The notes beneath the pieces were generated by a model that saw only the letters and a list, made by a program, of their open reading frames with translations, ran no database searches and was not told the origin of the DNA. A stretch of DNA of 64,000 nt from contig JAQTZV010000002.1 of assembly GCA_028687585.1 (NCBI GenBank), positions 186,001 through 250,000 on the forward strand, read 5' to 3'. The DNA is from Desulfuromonadaceae bacterium (GTDB lineage: Bacteria > Desulfobacterota > Desulfuromonadia > Geobacterales > Pseudopelobacteraceae). The position numbers and the translations under genes are program-made. Shown in pieces: positions 26,887 through 36,135 of this stretch (positions are counted from its first letter, which is position 1; each line of letters starts with the position of its first letter).

Positions 26887-27653
26887 ACCTGATTGAATAC
26901 AGCCGTATGTTTGAGGCCGAAGAGCGCCACTGGTGGTATGTGGGGCTTCACGAGCTGATACTGGCGACCGTTCAGCGGGAATCAGCGCGCTTGGGGCGAC
27001 CACTGAAGATTTTTGATGCCGGCTGCGGTACGGGACGGCTTTGCCAGCTGTTGGCCGCAGAAGGCCACCAGGTGAGTGGCTGTGACGTATCGGAGGAGGC
27101 GCTGCGCCTGTGCCGCCTTCGGGCTGTCGAGGAAACTTTTCAGGCAGATCTCAATTCCATCGAGCTTGAACCGGGTACCTTTGATGTAATAACCTCAATC
27201 GATGTGCTCTACCATGCCGGCGTTTGCGACGATGTAGCCGTGCTGCGGCGATTGCAGCACGGTCTCAAGCCGGACGGCCTGCTGATCCTGAATCTGGTTG
27301 CCTACGAATTTCTGCGCAGCAGCCATGACATTGCGGTTCATACCAGAGAGCGGTATACACGGCGCATGCTCTGCACGCGGTTGCAGTCAGCCGGATTCGA
27401 GATCAAAACGTCTACGTATCGGGTCACTCTGTTATTTCCCGTTATAGCAATATACCGGCTGTTGTCACGATTGGCACTCAGCGGCACAACCGAACCGGCG
27501 GGAGTCTCTTCGGATGTGTCCGTGCCACAGCCGTTGATTAACCGCCTGCTGCTGAAAACAATTGTGTTGGAAAATATGCTGCTGCGTGTGACGACGCTCC
27601 CCTTTGGCAGCTCGGTATTCGTGGTTGCCCGTAAAGAAGAAACAACATGGTGA
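26883..27653 (+). CDS. Class I SAM-dependent methyltransferase
   Basis: 256 residues. Motif I is IFDAGCGTGRLCQLL near residues 43-57, motif post-I is SGCDVSEEAL and motif II is FDVITSIDVLYH. A hydrophobic C-terminal segment (about 175-200) may associate with the membrane. It overlaps the aminotransferase gene by four bases (ATGA), so it plausibly N- or O-methylates the same sugar or its lipid-linked form. Generic class I proteins cannot be assigned a substrate from sequence alone. Confidence 0.88.
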   Translation: MNLIEYSRMFEAEERHWWYVGLHELILATVQRESARLGRPLKIFDAGCGTGRLCQLLAAEGHQVSGCDVSEEALRLCRLRAVEETFQADLNSIELEPGTFDVITSIDVLYHAGVCDDVAVLRRLQHGLKPDGLLILNLVAYEFLRSSHDIAVHTRERYTRRMLCTRLQSAGFEIKTSTYRVTLLFPVIAIYRLLSRLALSGTTEPAGVSSDVSVPQPLINRLLLKTIVLENMLLRVTTLPFGSSVFVVARKEETTW

Positions 27654-27657
27654 GAGG

Positions 27658-29616
27658 ATGAAAATACCAAAAAAAAGAATAAAAGCGCCTGTTCGTGCTG
27701 CCGATGTCGTCCTCTCACAAGCAGTTACCGAAGGCAGGAGTCTCTGGCAGGATCCGTTTATTCATTTTCTGCTTATTCTTGCCCTTGGCTTTATCGTCTA
27801 TTTCAACTCCATAAATGTGCCGTTTATCTTTGATGACAACACCTACCTGATAAATAACCCGGCCATCAAAAACTTCGACTGTTTTCCGAACACTCAAAAA
27901 GTTTTTGAGTACGCAATTCATCAGGATATCAAAAACAATCTCGTCCTGCGTCCGGTCGCCTATTTCACCTTTGCCGTCAACTACGCACTTCATGGCCTGG
28001 ATCTGTTCGGATATCATCTGGTCAATCTGCTGCTTCATATCGGCTGCGGCATGCTTGTTTACTGTTTTTTTGGTCAGCTTCTGAACTCTCCGGCCATGGG
28101 TAATGGCGAAAAATCAGGGAGTGCAACTGAAGTTGGCGGTAACGAAAGCTATCTCCCCCTGTTTGCAGCGCTGCTGTTTGTCTGCCATCCTTTGCAGACC
28201 CAGGCGGTAACCTACATCATACAGCGCTTTGTCCCTCTTGCCACCTTTTTCTACCTTGCCGCGCTGGTGCTGTATCTGGAGTTCCGCCGCGCCTCTACGA
28301 CGCCATCTCGGGTTTGGGCATACTTTTTCTCCCTGCTTGCGACAGTCGTTGCCATGGAATCGAAGGAGATCGCCTTTACCCTGCCGGTAATCATCGCACT
28401 GGTTGAGTTAATGTTCTACCGGTGGAATGTTATATCACGGCTCGTAACCCTTGCCCCTTTTTTCCTGACAATGACAATTATCCCAATAAAACTGATGCAA
28501 CTGCCGTCGTCATTTACTAACGCAAAAACCGAAAACATCTCCGGCGCCATAAATCTTGTCAACGTTACGGGAACTTCTTCATGGGATTATCTCATGACTC
28601 AGTTTGGTGTCATTACCACCTACCTGCGTCTTCTGTTTCTGCCGATCCGACAAAACCTTGATTATGATTACCGGCTGCAACAGAATTTGTTCACGCCTGA
28701 GGTACTGCTTCCACTGGTACTGCTTCTTGGAATTTTGGGGGCGGGAATCTACCTGCTGCAACGCTCTGAAGAGAACCGTCTCTACATAATTGTGGCGTTC
28801 GGCATCTTCTGGTTTTTTATTACCCTGTCGGTTGAATCGAGCATTGTGCCTATTGAAGACCTTATTTTCGAACACCGGGCCTATCTGCCGTCTGTCGGTT
28901 TTTTCATCTCTCTTCTTGCCGGTGTCTCAATACTGTTTACGCGTATGACCGGGGCGTCAATTGCTCACTCAAAAATTGCAACAATGCTGATGTTGGCTGT
29001 CGTTGCCGCACTGACGACTACCGCAATTGCCCGGAATATGGTCTGGCAGGACGAAGTAACTTTCTGGAAGGATGTCGTGCAGAAAAGCCCCAATAAGGCC
29101 AGAGTTCACAGAGGATTAGGCGCAGCATTAATTCAACACGCCAAATATGTTTCCGGTGAAAAAGATAAAAATTTGTTGGGAGACATGGTGGTAATGAGAG
29201 CAGGCAATGAAAAACTGTTAGATGCTGCCATCAGTTCGTCACAGGAAGCAATCCGGCTGGAACCAAAAAAAGCAGCTTCGTACCAGTTGCTGGCGGAAGC
29301 GTATATGCTCCGGAAAAACTACGATGAAGCGCTCCGTTCACTGGCGAAGGCCGCTGAACTGGAACCGCTGAGCTGGATACCTCATTCGATGCGCGGCGCA
29401 ATATTTGAAGAACAAAAGGAACTCACTCGCGCGCGCCAGGAATATCTTATGGCAATAAAGATTGAGCCGTTGTCCCATGTAGCTCATATCAGGCTTGCAT
29501 CCCTCTATGAAAGAAAGGGGGAATATCGGGACGCAATCAAGGAGTTTGAATTAGTTATGCGGATATATCCTGATGAGACCGTTCGTAAAAAACTGTACTA
29601 TCTTAAAAACAGGTAA
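27658..29616 (+). CDS. Polytopic membrane protein with C-terminal TPRs, TMTC/GT-C-like
   Basis: 652 residues from ATG 27658 preceded by GAGAGG (an earlier in-frame start at 27604 lies inside the methyltransferase gene). About ten membrane segments cover residues 35-480, with PFIFDDNTYL and LRPVAYFTFAVNY in the first lumenal loop and FEHRAYLPSVGFF later, as in the DUF1736/TMTC group. TPR repeats follow from about 490 to the end. The acidic first-loop motif fits GT-C glycosyltransferases that use a polyprenyl-phosphate sugar. It could attach the sugar made by this cluster to protein or glycan on the periplasmic side; that is inference. Confidence 0.82.
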   Translation: MKIPKKRIKAPVRAADVVLSQAVTEGRSLWQDPFIHFLLILALGFIVYFNSINVPFIFDDNTYLINNPAIKNFDCFPNTQKVFEYAIHQDIKNNLVLRPVAYFTFAVNYALHGLDLFGYHLVNLLLHIGCGMLVYCFFGQLLNSPAMGNGEKSGSATEVGGNESYLPLFAALLFVCHPLQTQAVTYIIQRFVPLATFFYLAALVLYLEFRRASTTPSRVWAYFFSLLATVVAMESKEIAFTLPVIIALVELMFYRWNVISRLVTLAPFFLTMTIIPIKLMQLPSSFTNAKTENISGAINLVNVTGTSSWDYLMTQFGVITTYLRLLFLPIRQNLDYDYRLQQNLFTPEVLLPLVLLLGILGAGIYLLQRSEENRLYIIVAFGIFWFFITLSVESSIVPIEDLIFEHRAYLPSVGFFISLLAGVSILFTRMTGASIAHSKIATMLMLAVVAALTTTAIARNMVWQDEVTFWKDVVQKSPNKARVHRGLGAALIQHAKYVSGEKDKNLLGDMVVMRAGNEKLLDAAISSSQEAIRLEPKKAASYQLLAEAYMLRKNYDEALRSLAKAAELEPLSWIPHSMRGAIFEEQKELTRARQEYLMAIKIEPLSHVAHIRLASLYERKGEYRDAIKEFELVMRIYPDETVRKKLYYLKNR

Positions 29617-29637
29617 ATTTCTATGTTGGGAAGCTAC

Positions 29638-30219
29638 ATGATGAAACTGATTCAACTGTTTATTGCATCGGCTGTTTTTGCCGGTATGAATTCACTCTGC
29701 CATGCGCGCTGCAGCTGTGATGACTGGGTATTACAGGGCGGGTATTGTGTTGACTATGTTAAAGAAAAAATTCCTGAATTTCCGGTTCCAAAGAGCAGGG
29801 CTGAAATTGCGGAGCTCAAAAACAGGGATATTGAAGATATTGCCGCAGGTGATGTTGCCATATTCAAATTACGGAATTACTGGCATGTCTCATATGTAGA
29901 AAAAGTGCATTTTGATGCAGGAGGAAATGCCACGGCAATCGACATGAGTGAGATGAATTACGGCGGAAAAATGTCATTTAATGAATACAAAAGCAGGTGG
30001 AAATTAAAGAACCGGAGTGAATGGGAAAGAGCCGTCTGCTGCGGTGTCACGGATAATTTCGACGAAAAAAGTGTTCGGAAAAACGTTCCGCTGAATACCG
30101 TAACACAGGTCTGGTCTCCGGATTTCGATGCTGTCGGCAAGGAAGATGCTGATACTATTACGGACAAAGCCAGGGATGTTCTCAATCACTTCTTCAGCTT
30201 CACAGGGATTACACTTTGA
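29638..30219 (+). CDS. Secreted CHAP-like cysteine protein
   Basis: About 193 residues with a signal peptide (MKLIQLFIASAVFAG) ending near a HARC motif. Cys in GGYCVDYVKEK, His in NYWHVSYVEKV and an acidic strand ATAIDMSEMNY are spaced like the Cys-His-Glu/Asp triad of CHAP (NlpC/P60-related) amidase/peptidase domains. I am fairly sure of the fold and not of the substrate. Starts at 29638 and 29641 are adjacent; GGGAAG upstream favours 29638. It lies between two GT-C-like genes, and its stop overlaps the next start, so it probably works in the same envelope glycan process. Confidence 0.6.
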   Translation: MMKLIQLFIASAVFAGMNSLCHARCSCDDWVLQGGYCVDYVKEKIPEFPVPKSRAEIAELKNRDIEDIAAGDVAIFKLRNYWHVSYVEKVHFDAGGNATAIDMSEMNYGGKMSFNEYKSRWKLKNRSEWERAVCCGVTDNFDEKSVRKNVPLNTVTQVWSPDFDAVGKEDADTITDKARDVLNHFFSFTGITL

Positions 30220-31733
30220 AGCATCTCCACATTTCACCCGGGCGCTATATATCAACGTGTATGATACTTCTCACGCTGCTGCTTGTAGGCATCTACCTGT
30301 CACGCCCGCTCTACGATCCCGATTTTTACTGGCATCTGAAAACCGGGCAATGGATCTGGCAGCACAAGTCTCTTCCTCATACGGATATTTTCGGCATTCC
30401 GCCATTTCCGGAAACATCACCCCGCACCGAATTCATTTACACCTCGTACTGGCTGCTCCAACTCATGCTGTACGGGCTCTATTCATTATTCGGCATGTCC
30501 GGAATTATTTTGTTCAGATGGATAATTGCCGGAATTTCACTCCTGATCTGCCTGTTTTGGACGAATATCCGTAATTGGTATGTGACGGCGGTAATCGCAC
30601 TCGGTTCCGTCCTGCTCCTTGAATGTTATTTTATTGAGCGCCCGCAGTTTGTTTCATTTGTCTGTTTTGGTATTCTGCTGGTTATACTGCTGCACTCCCT
30701 TGACCAGCGAGCAGACAGGTCGTTATGGAGCACGCTGGCTCCTCTCCCGGTATTGATGATCGTGTGGGCCAACATGCATGGCGGCTTTCTGATCGGTCAG
30801 GCGATTCTCATCTATTGTGTCGTTGTAGAGGGGATCAAATTCTGCCACGTCTCACTTGGGCCCCTTTCCGCAAGAAATTACCGGATACTGGTAATATCTT
30901 CCATAGCCGCTCTACTGGCATCATGCATTAATCCGAATGCGGTGAATTTATTCAGATATCTGCCTGAAATTTTCAGTGGCAATATTTATGTAAATGCCAA
31001 TAATCTTGAAGAGCTCTCTTTACTACAATACTTTAAAGAATCCCGTGACTACACCATGGTGCTCTATGGCGCATCAATAGTGTTCACCGGCGTTGCCCTG
31101 ATGTTTTCTCAATATCGGAAAAATATAACCTGGGTCGGCATACTCGGCGGCACAGCGGTCATGGGGTGTCTGCATATGCGCCTTATGCCATTTTTTCTGG
31201 TTGCGGCGACGATCTTTATGGCAAGATTTTTTGAAGCTGAGTGTTGTGCGATTAAAGGGAGAGTTGTTCTCATTGCGATGCTTGCGGTCACAACGTTGTA
31301 TTGTGTCGGAGACGAGTTCCCTCGCCTGTATGAGTCAGCAAAATCCGGCTGGGTGCCGGTACAGCAATTCCCGGTACGGGCTGCTGATTTCTTGTCTACA
31401 AACACAAATACTCTGAGCGGAAATATCTATACGACAATGTACTGGGGCGGATATATGATCTGGCGTGTGGGGCCGGAGAGGAAAATATTCTATGACAGTC
31501 GCACACTTAACGTCCAGCGTGCATGGGAATACGATAACAGCAAGATCGTTACCGTAAATCAGCGTCCATACTGGAAAGGGCTCTTTGCTACGTATAATAT
31601 TCGAGTAGCAGTATTACCCAAGTATGAAGCTGATGGCAGCCCCAACGTGCTGACACAGTCAATGTATGCTGATCCGGAATGGACAATGGTTTTTGCTGCG
31701 GAGAACGAACTGGTGTTGGTGAGAGACAGGTAA
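30216..31733 (+). CDS. Polytopic membrane protein, probable GT-C-type glycosyltransferase
   Basis: 505 residues with about ten to twelve hydrophobic helices up to residue 380 and a soluble C-terminal domain. The first loop reads PLYDPDFYWHLKTGQWIWQH, then LPHTDIFGIP. This D-x-D...H-L...G pattern is typical of GT-C-fold transferases using lipid-linked sugars. I do not recognise a named subfamily. It uses a TTG start overlapping the previous stop (TTTGA), with AGGGA upstream, so translation is coupled to the CHAP-like gene. It is the last gene of the glycan cluster; the next gene is convergent, with no clear terminator in the 25-base gap. Confidence 0.72.
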   Translation: MKHLHISPGRYISTCMILLTLLLVGIYLSRPLYDPDFYWHLKTGQWIWQHKSLPHTDIFGIPPFPETSPRTEFIYTSYWLLQLMLYGLYSLFGMSGIILFRWIIAGISLLICLFWTNIRNWYVTAVIALGSVLLLECYFIERPQFVSFVCFGILLVILLHSLDQRADRSLWSTLAPLPVLMIVWANMHGGFLIGQAILIYCVVVEGIKFCHVSLGPLSARNYRILVISSIAALLASCINPNAVNLFRYLPEIFSGNIYVNANNLEELSLLQYFKESRDYTMVLYGASIVFTGVALMFSQYRKNITWVGILGGTAVMGCLHMRLMPFFLVAATIFMARFFEAECCAIKGRVVLIAMLAVTTLYCVGDEFPRLYESAKSGWVPVQQFPVRAADFLSTNTNTLSGNIYTTMYWGGYMIWRVGPERKIFYDSRTLNVQRAWEYDNSKIVTVNQRPYWKGLFATYNIRVAVLPKYEADGSPNVLTQSMYADPEWTMVFAAENELVLVRDR

Positions 31734-31758
31734 CTGCCAATCAGACCACTATTCCCAC

Positions 31759-33588
31759 TTAGTGCGAAGCCCCCTGATTTCGCTTTTTCTTTTTACCGGT
31801 AGATTTCTTGGAACCGCTCGTATTCGAGTGGTCGAACTCTTCTTCTATTAATTCAATAAGCTCTTTGACTTCTTTCTTTTTGGGGTCAAGCTTGCTTGCC
31901 TGTGCGAGGGCTTCTTTCGCTTTCTCACCTTCAAAAATGCTGAGATATGCCCGGGCAAGTGCTTGATAAGACTGGACGGATGCGGTAATTTCAATAGACT
32001 TTTGAAACGCGTGTATGGCGCCGCGAAAATCTTTGAGATGCTCCTTGACAATTCCCAGCCGATAGTAGTGAGTTCCGTCATTCGGATATCGGGAAATTTC
32101 ATCTTCCAAAAAACCGACCAGTTCTTTATATTTTTTTTGCTGCCCCAGAATCCCAACCATTCTTTTTCTCTCCAGTTGGTCATCTCTGTCAATGGCAAGA
32201 ATTCCCCGGCAGATTTTTTCCGCACTCGCCAGATCCTTTCTTTTTATATCTACTTTTATCAGTTCCCTGCGTGGTTCCATATTTTTTGGATCAAGCAGAA
32301 CCGCCATTTCCAGGTTTTTTTTTGCATCATTGAGTTTGCCTACTCTCTGATAAATCTTGGCCAATCTGAAATGCATAGCCGGGTTATCAGGCGCTTTTTC
32401 GATGATCAGCGTATACTCAGTAATTACCTTTTGAAGATCTCCCTTGAGCAAATAAATTTCTGCAAGCCGGCGGTGAGCATCGCCGTTGTTTTTATCCAAA
32501 GATATACAGCGTTCATATTCGCTGATCGCATTATCAATTTCACCTTTGCGTTCGAGGATTATGCCGGTACTGTAATGAACTCCCGGATCATCAGGACTTA
32601 TTGCAAGAGAATTCCGGTAACTTTTGAGCGCTTCATCATCATTACCGACTGCCAGATAGGCATCACCAAGTTTTTGAAATATTTCTGGAGTCGGTCGCTT
32701 TTCTGCGGCTGATTTGTAACTTCTGACTGCCGCCGGATAATCATGCTGCAGAAAACAGGTGTCTCCCTGTCGAACATCTGTCTCCGTCTCATTTGCCACT
32801 AGAATGCCGGCCAGCGCATACTCGGATGTGGCAGCCGCAACGTCTCCTGATGCGGTCAACGCGTCCGCCAATTCCCGATGCAGCGACTTGTCGTCCGGTG
32901 TAATAGCGATAGCTTGTTTCAATAGCTGAATCCCCTCCGGGAGTCGTTGCTGGCGAATGACAATCTGAGCCAGGTTTGATTTCACGCGGGGATCGTCTGG
33001 AGCTAAATACAGCGCTTGTCGTGTGACCGTTTCAGCATCTTTCCAATCTCTCAGCCCGGAATACGCTCTCGCCATTCCAGTCAGTGAGTCGACGGTATAT
33101 GGAATGCCCAATGAACTGGCTTTTTCGTAATGATACAAAACCAGTGGATATGCGGCTGTTTCAAGGAGAATTTCTGCAAGTGCAAGGTGATAGCGGGGGA
33201 AGTTCCCCCCTTCTTCAAGAGCTCTGGTTAAAGCGACCATAGCAGCGGCATTGTTTTTTCGCGATAATTCCAGCAATCCTTTGCGCCCGTAGGCATCAGG
33301 AACGTGCTCGTCTGATTTTATTGCACTGTCATAGCGCATCATTGCCTGGTCCGGTTGCTTGCCAAGTTCACTTTTCAAACCAAGAATAAACATGTGGGCT
33401 GCTCCATCAGGGCAGAGCTCCGCAATTTTTTTCTCAAATCCATTTGGTATGACTTCCGAGTTATTTCTTTGCTGGTTATACACCAGCTTGTTTGCTTCCA
33501 CACAGCGATCATCATGGGACTTCCCCCAGGTAAAACCGCTGCAAAACAGTGAAGTAATCAATAGAAATGTAAACAAAGCTCTCATCAT
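31759..33588 (-). CDS. Periplasmic TPR-repeat protein
   Basis: 609 residues with a cleavable signal peptide (LFTFLLITSLFCSGFTWG), then about 14 tetratricopeptide repeats (for example LFQKLGDAYLAVGNDDEAL-like units), ending in a Lys-rich tail (GSKKSTGKKKKRNQ). There is no lipobox Cys at the right place, so it is probably soluble or anchored by the tail. Function unknown. The start lies five bases after the ClC stop, and its Shine-Dalgarno (TAGGA) overlaps that stop codon, so it is the third gene of a pal-clc-TPR operon. Confidence 0.85.
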   Translation of the reverse strand: MMRALFTFLLITSLFCSGFTWGKSHDDRCVEANKLVYNQQRNNSEVIPNGFEKKIAELCPDGAAHMFILGLKSELGKQPDQAMMRYDSAIKSDEHVPDAYGRKGLLELSRKNNAAAMVALTRALEEGGNFPRYHLALAEILLETAAYPLVLYHYEKASSLGIPYTVDSLTGMARAYSGLRDWKDAETVTRQALYLAPDDPRVKSNLAQIVIRQQRLPEGIQLLKQAIAITPDDKSLHRELADALTASGDVAAATSEYALAGILVANETETDVRQGDTCFLQHDYPAAVRSYKSAAEKRPTPEIFQKLGDAYLAVGNDDEALKSYRNSLAISPDDPGVHYSTGIILERKGEIDNAISEYERCISLDKNNGDAHRRLAEIYLLKGDLQKVITEYTLIIEKAPDNPAMHFRLAKIYQRVGKLNDAKKNLEMAVLLDPKNMEPRRELIKVDIKRKDLASAEKICRGILAIDRDDQLERKRMVGILGQQKKYKELVGFLEDEISRYPNDGTHYYRLGIVKEHLKDFRGAIHAFQKSIEITASVQSYQALARAYLSIFEGEKAKEALAQASKLDPKKKEVKELIELIEEEFDHSNTSGSKKSTGKKKKRNQGASH

Positions 33589-33593
33589 GTATC

Positions 33594-34967
33594 CTATCGT
33601 GATTTTTTATTACGATCATGCCTGTTTGCGCGGAATTTTATGAAGAAATTTTGCAAAAACAGGAGGAGTGATTTTTCGCGCGGGACTACGGTGGCATAGT
33701 CAATTTCACCAATGGTGCTCCCTTGGGGCGCTGAAAGGGATCCACTTTTCTGAATCCCCAATAATTGGCTGGGATACACACTGTTGTATCCAACAATCAA
33801 AAAGCCGGCCATACATGCTACGGCCGCGTAGGGTCCTATTGAAGCCCCAAACAGTTCCATTGCCATTATGGAAGCCGAAATGGGAGTGTTGGCTGCAGCG
33901 GCCAGCATCGCGACCATTCCCACGGATGAAAACAGTGCAAGATTATGGGGTTGAAACAGCGTAGCAAAGAGGTTGCCTGCGGCTGTTCCGATAAAGAACA
34001 CCGGGGTAAGTACGCCGCCGCTCCCGCCGCACCCGAGAGTAATCGATGAAGAGAGACTTTTCCAGAAGATCGCTCCAGCCGGCAGATGCTCACCCCGTAA
34101 CCCCGCTTCGATTGATTCAAGTCCCAGGCCCAGATAGTCTTTGGAAACGTACATACCGATTATTACGATATACACTCCGCCGGTAAGTGCTTTATCAATC
34201 CAGCACCACGTGAAACGCTCCATAAGATCATGTACAATGTGGAGCAGTTTTACAAAGAAGAGGGCAATAATGCCGCACCAGATTCCAAGCAGGAGCATTT
34301 CGAAAAACAAGACACCATCGATTTGGGATATGTTCAGTTGCGGATAATGCGGGTAGGTTACGCCGAGCAGCGTTGCGACATGATAGCCGACAATGCCGGC
34401 AACAAACGAAGGAAACATGACATCAGACATCATCTGGCCAAGAACCAGTACTTCAATGCCAAAGAGCGCCCCGGCGATGGGCGTCCCGAATACCGTCGAA
34501 AAACCGGCGCTGATGCCGCAGATAACCAGCTTGCGCCGGTCGATGGCCGACAGTCGCAGTAAGCCGCCAAACGCGGAAGCGAGACCGGCGCCTATCTGGG
34601 CGCAGGGGCCTTCTTTGCCGGCGGATCCGCCACTTGCCAAGGTGAGTATGGTCGCCACCAGCTTGACCGGAACCACTTTGAGCTGTATTTTACCCATTTT
34701 CTGGTGAACAGCCTCTATGACTTTTTCAGTTCCGTGGCCGGCGGCATCGGGCGCCAGGTACCGCACCAGGGCGCTGCTTGCCAAAAGAGCTGCGGGCAGG
34801 AAAAACTGGTATGGGATGAAGTTACCGGAATAATCCTTGCCCGCAGACAACAGTTTCAGAAACAGTGCGGTACCACAACCGGATAGTATGCCTACAGCCG
34901 TTGCATACACAGACCACTTGATAATACTGGCAAATATAGTGAGTTGTTCTGATAAATGTGGTTTCAA
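33594..34967 (-). CDS. ClC-family chloride channel or Cl-/H+ antiporter
   Basis: 457 residues, about ten to twelve membrane helices, no C-terminal CBS domains. Signatures are GKEGPCAQIGAGLA, with the gating Glu at the family position, and GGSGGVLTPVFFIGTAAG. The first ion-pathway motif (GSGIP in E. coli ClcA) is replaced by a GHG-type sequence, so the selectivity filter deviates. It probably moves chloride across the inner membrane for pH or osmotic balance. The start is TTG, with AGG a few bases ahead, 11 bases after the pal stop. Confidence 0.9.
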   Translation of the reverse strand: MKPHLSEQLTIFASIIKWSVYATAVGILSGCGTALFLKLLSAGKDYSGNFIPYQFFLPAALLASSALVRYLAPDAAGHGTEKVIEAVHQKMGKIQLKVVPVKLVATILTLASGGSAGKEGPCAQIGAGLASAFGGLLRLSAIDRRKLVICGISAGFSTVFGTPIAGALFGIEVLVLGQMMSDVMFPSFVAGIVGYHVATLLGVTYPHYPQLNISQIDGVLFFEMLLLGIWCGIIALFFVKLLHIVHDLMERFTWCWIDKALTGGVYIVIIGMYVSKDYLGLGLESIEAGLRGEHLPAGAIFWKSLSSSITLGCGGSGGVLTPVFFIGTAAGNLFATLFQPHNLALFSSVGMVAMLAAAANTPISASIMAMELFGASIGPYAAVACMAGFLIVGYNSVYPSQLLGIQKSGSLSAPQGSTIGEIDYATVVPREKSLLLFLQNFFIKFRANRHDRNKKSR

Positions 34968-34978
34968 ACGAACCTGGC

Positions 34979-35542
34979 CTATTTCTGAATCACAAACTCG
35001 TCTCTTCGATTTTTAGACCATGCTGCTTCGTCATTACCCTGTGCCGCCGGTTTTTCCTTACCGTAGCTTAGTACTGAAAGCCTCTCAGGCTGTACTCCCA
35101 AGGTTATCAAATATTTAGCCGCAGCCTTTGCGCGCCGCTCACCAAGCGCCAGATTGTACTCGGCTGAACCCCGCTCATCACAGTTTCCTTCAATGCGAAC
35201 TTTTACCGTTTTTTTATCTTTCATCAGAATTTCAGCGCTCTGCGTCAAGGTATCCCTTGACGATTTACTTAAATCAGAGTTGTCAAAATCAAAGTAGATT
35301 TTATCGAACACTGCGTCAGTTGCAGCCGCTTTGACGGATTGTTGCGCGCGAGCGGACGGTGTTGTGCTTGGAACAACCGGTGCGGACGGTGTCGCGTCAT
35401 TTTTTTGCGGCGTGGCATCCACAGGTTTGGAAACCGCAATCGGCTCATCTTTTTTAACGACGTCCTTACTTGCACAGCCAAATGCTCCCAACATCAATCC
35501 GAAGGAACCAACTGTCATAATAATCCTCTGCCCAGTATTCAT
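34979..35542 (-). CDS. Pal-like OmpA-domain outer-membrane lipoprotein
   Basis: 187 residues. The lipoprotein signal ends GAFGC. A Pro/Ala/Thr-rich linker (about 35-75) is followed by an OmpA peptidoglycan-binding domain (IYFDFDNSDLS, then IEGNCDERGSAEYNLALGER), matching Pal. It links outer membrane to peptidoglycan. It is not in a tol-pal operon here but heads a unit with the ClC and TPR genes, so it may be a second Pal-like protein. GAAAGGGG before the ATG is a good ribosome-binding site. Confidence 0.88.
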   Translation of the reverse strand: MNTGQRIIMTVGSFGLMLGAFGCASKDVVKKDEPIAVSKPVDATPQKNDATPSAPVVPSTTPSARAQQSVKAAATDAVFDKIYFDFDNSDLSKSSRDTLTQSAEILMKDKKTVKVRIEGNCDERGSAEYNLALGERRAKAAAKYLITLGVQPERLSVLSYGKEKPAAQGNDEAAWSKNRRDEFVIQK

Positions 35543-35567
35543 GATTTTTCCCCTTTCGTTGTGTCTA

Positions 35568-35624
35568 TTGACGAAATATATTTCATATGGTAATCATTTA
35601 CTACACAAACTATTACTGTGTCAA
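35568..35624. promoter_or_regulatory. Divergent promoter region with candidate MarR operator
   Basis: Plus strand: TTGACG at 35568-35573 with TAATCA 17 bases on, toward marR. Minus strand: TTGACA at 35624-35619 with an AT-rich -10 about 17-18 bases on, toward pal. An inverted repeat ACACA-N9-TGTGT at 35603-35621 overlaps the pal -35. This suits autoregulation and co-control by the MarR protein. Confidence 0.4.
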
Positions 35625-35643
35625 ATAAATTAGGAGCTGCCAT

Positions 35644-36135
35644 ATGAATGTACGTACATCCGCTAGTTCTGTGAACAATATAACCAGCGATTCTCGCATG
35701 CATTCAAATAGCCAGTCCCTCGAAGAAGTTTTAGAGTGGCTGCACAACCTGTCAATCGTATTCGATGAACAATCACGTGAGATTGAAATTGCGACAGGGC
35801 TAAATAAAAATCACGCACTTGCCATCAAATTGATATCCCGTTTTCCATCTCTCAGCGTTTCCGCTCTTGCCAAGCGCATGCATATCAATTCGGTCTCCAT
35901 GGTTCGAATTCTTGACCATTTGGAGAAGCATGAGCTTATTACAAGAATACGGTCGAAAAAAGACCGCCGGGTAGTTGAAATCAGGATTACGGAGAAAGCA
36001 AACGATATTGACCTGATACTGGGCAATATGACCCACGACATCCTGATGCGCTGTCTGGAGGCAACAGATGACGGTGATCTGCTGAAAAAGCTTACGCCAT
36101 TAAAGAACTTCACGTCGCATCTTGAGACCGACTAA
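35644..36135 (+). CDS. MarR-family transcriptional regulator
   Basis: 163 residues. The winged helix lies in the middle (LSVSALAKRMHINSVSMVRI, then LDHLEKHELITRIRSKKDRR), with dimerisation helices at both ends. The R-x-x-x-K-D-R-R wing motif is characteristic. MarR proteins are usually repressors released by small molecules. It is divergent from pal with about 100 bases between, and upstream of NhaD, so either could be a target. AGGAG lies seven bases before the ATG. Confidence 0.9.
   Translation: MNVRTSASSVNNITSDSRMHSNSQSLEEVLEWLHNLSIVFDEQSREIEIATGLNKNHALAIKLISRFPSLSVSALAKRMHINSVSMVRILDHLEKHELITRIRSKKDRRVVEIRITEKANDIDLILGNMTHDILMRCLEATDDGDLLKKLTPLKNFTSHLETD

Noticed and set aside
31963-32712. 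A 249-codon plus-strand open frame opposite the TPR gene
   Set aside because: The minus-strand frame has clear TPR repeats and a signal peptide; this one has no family pattern.
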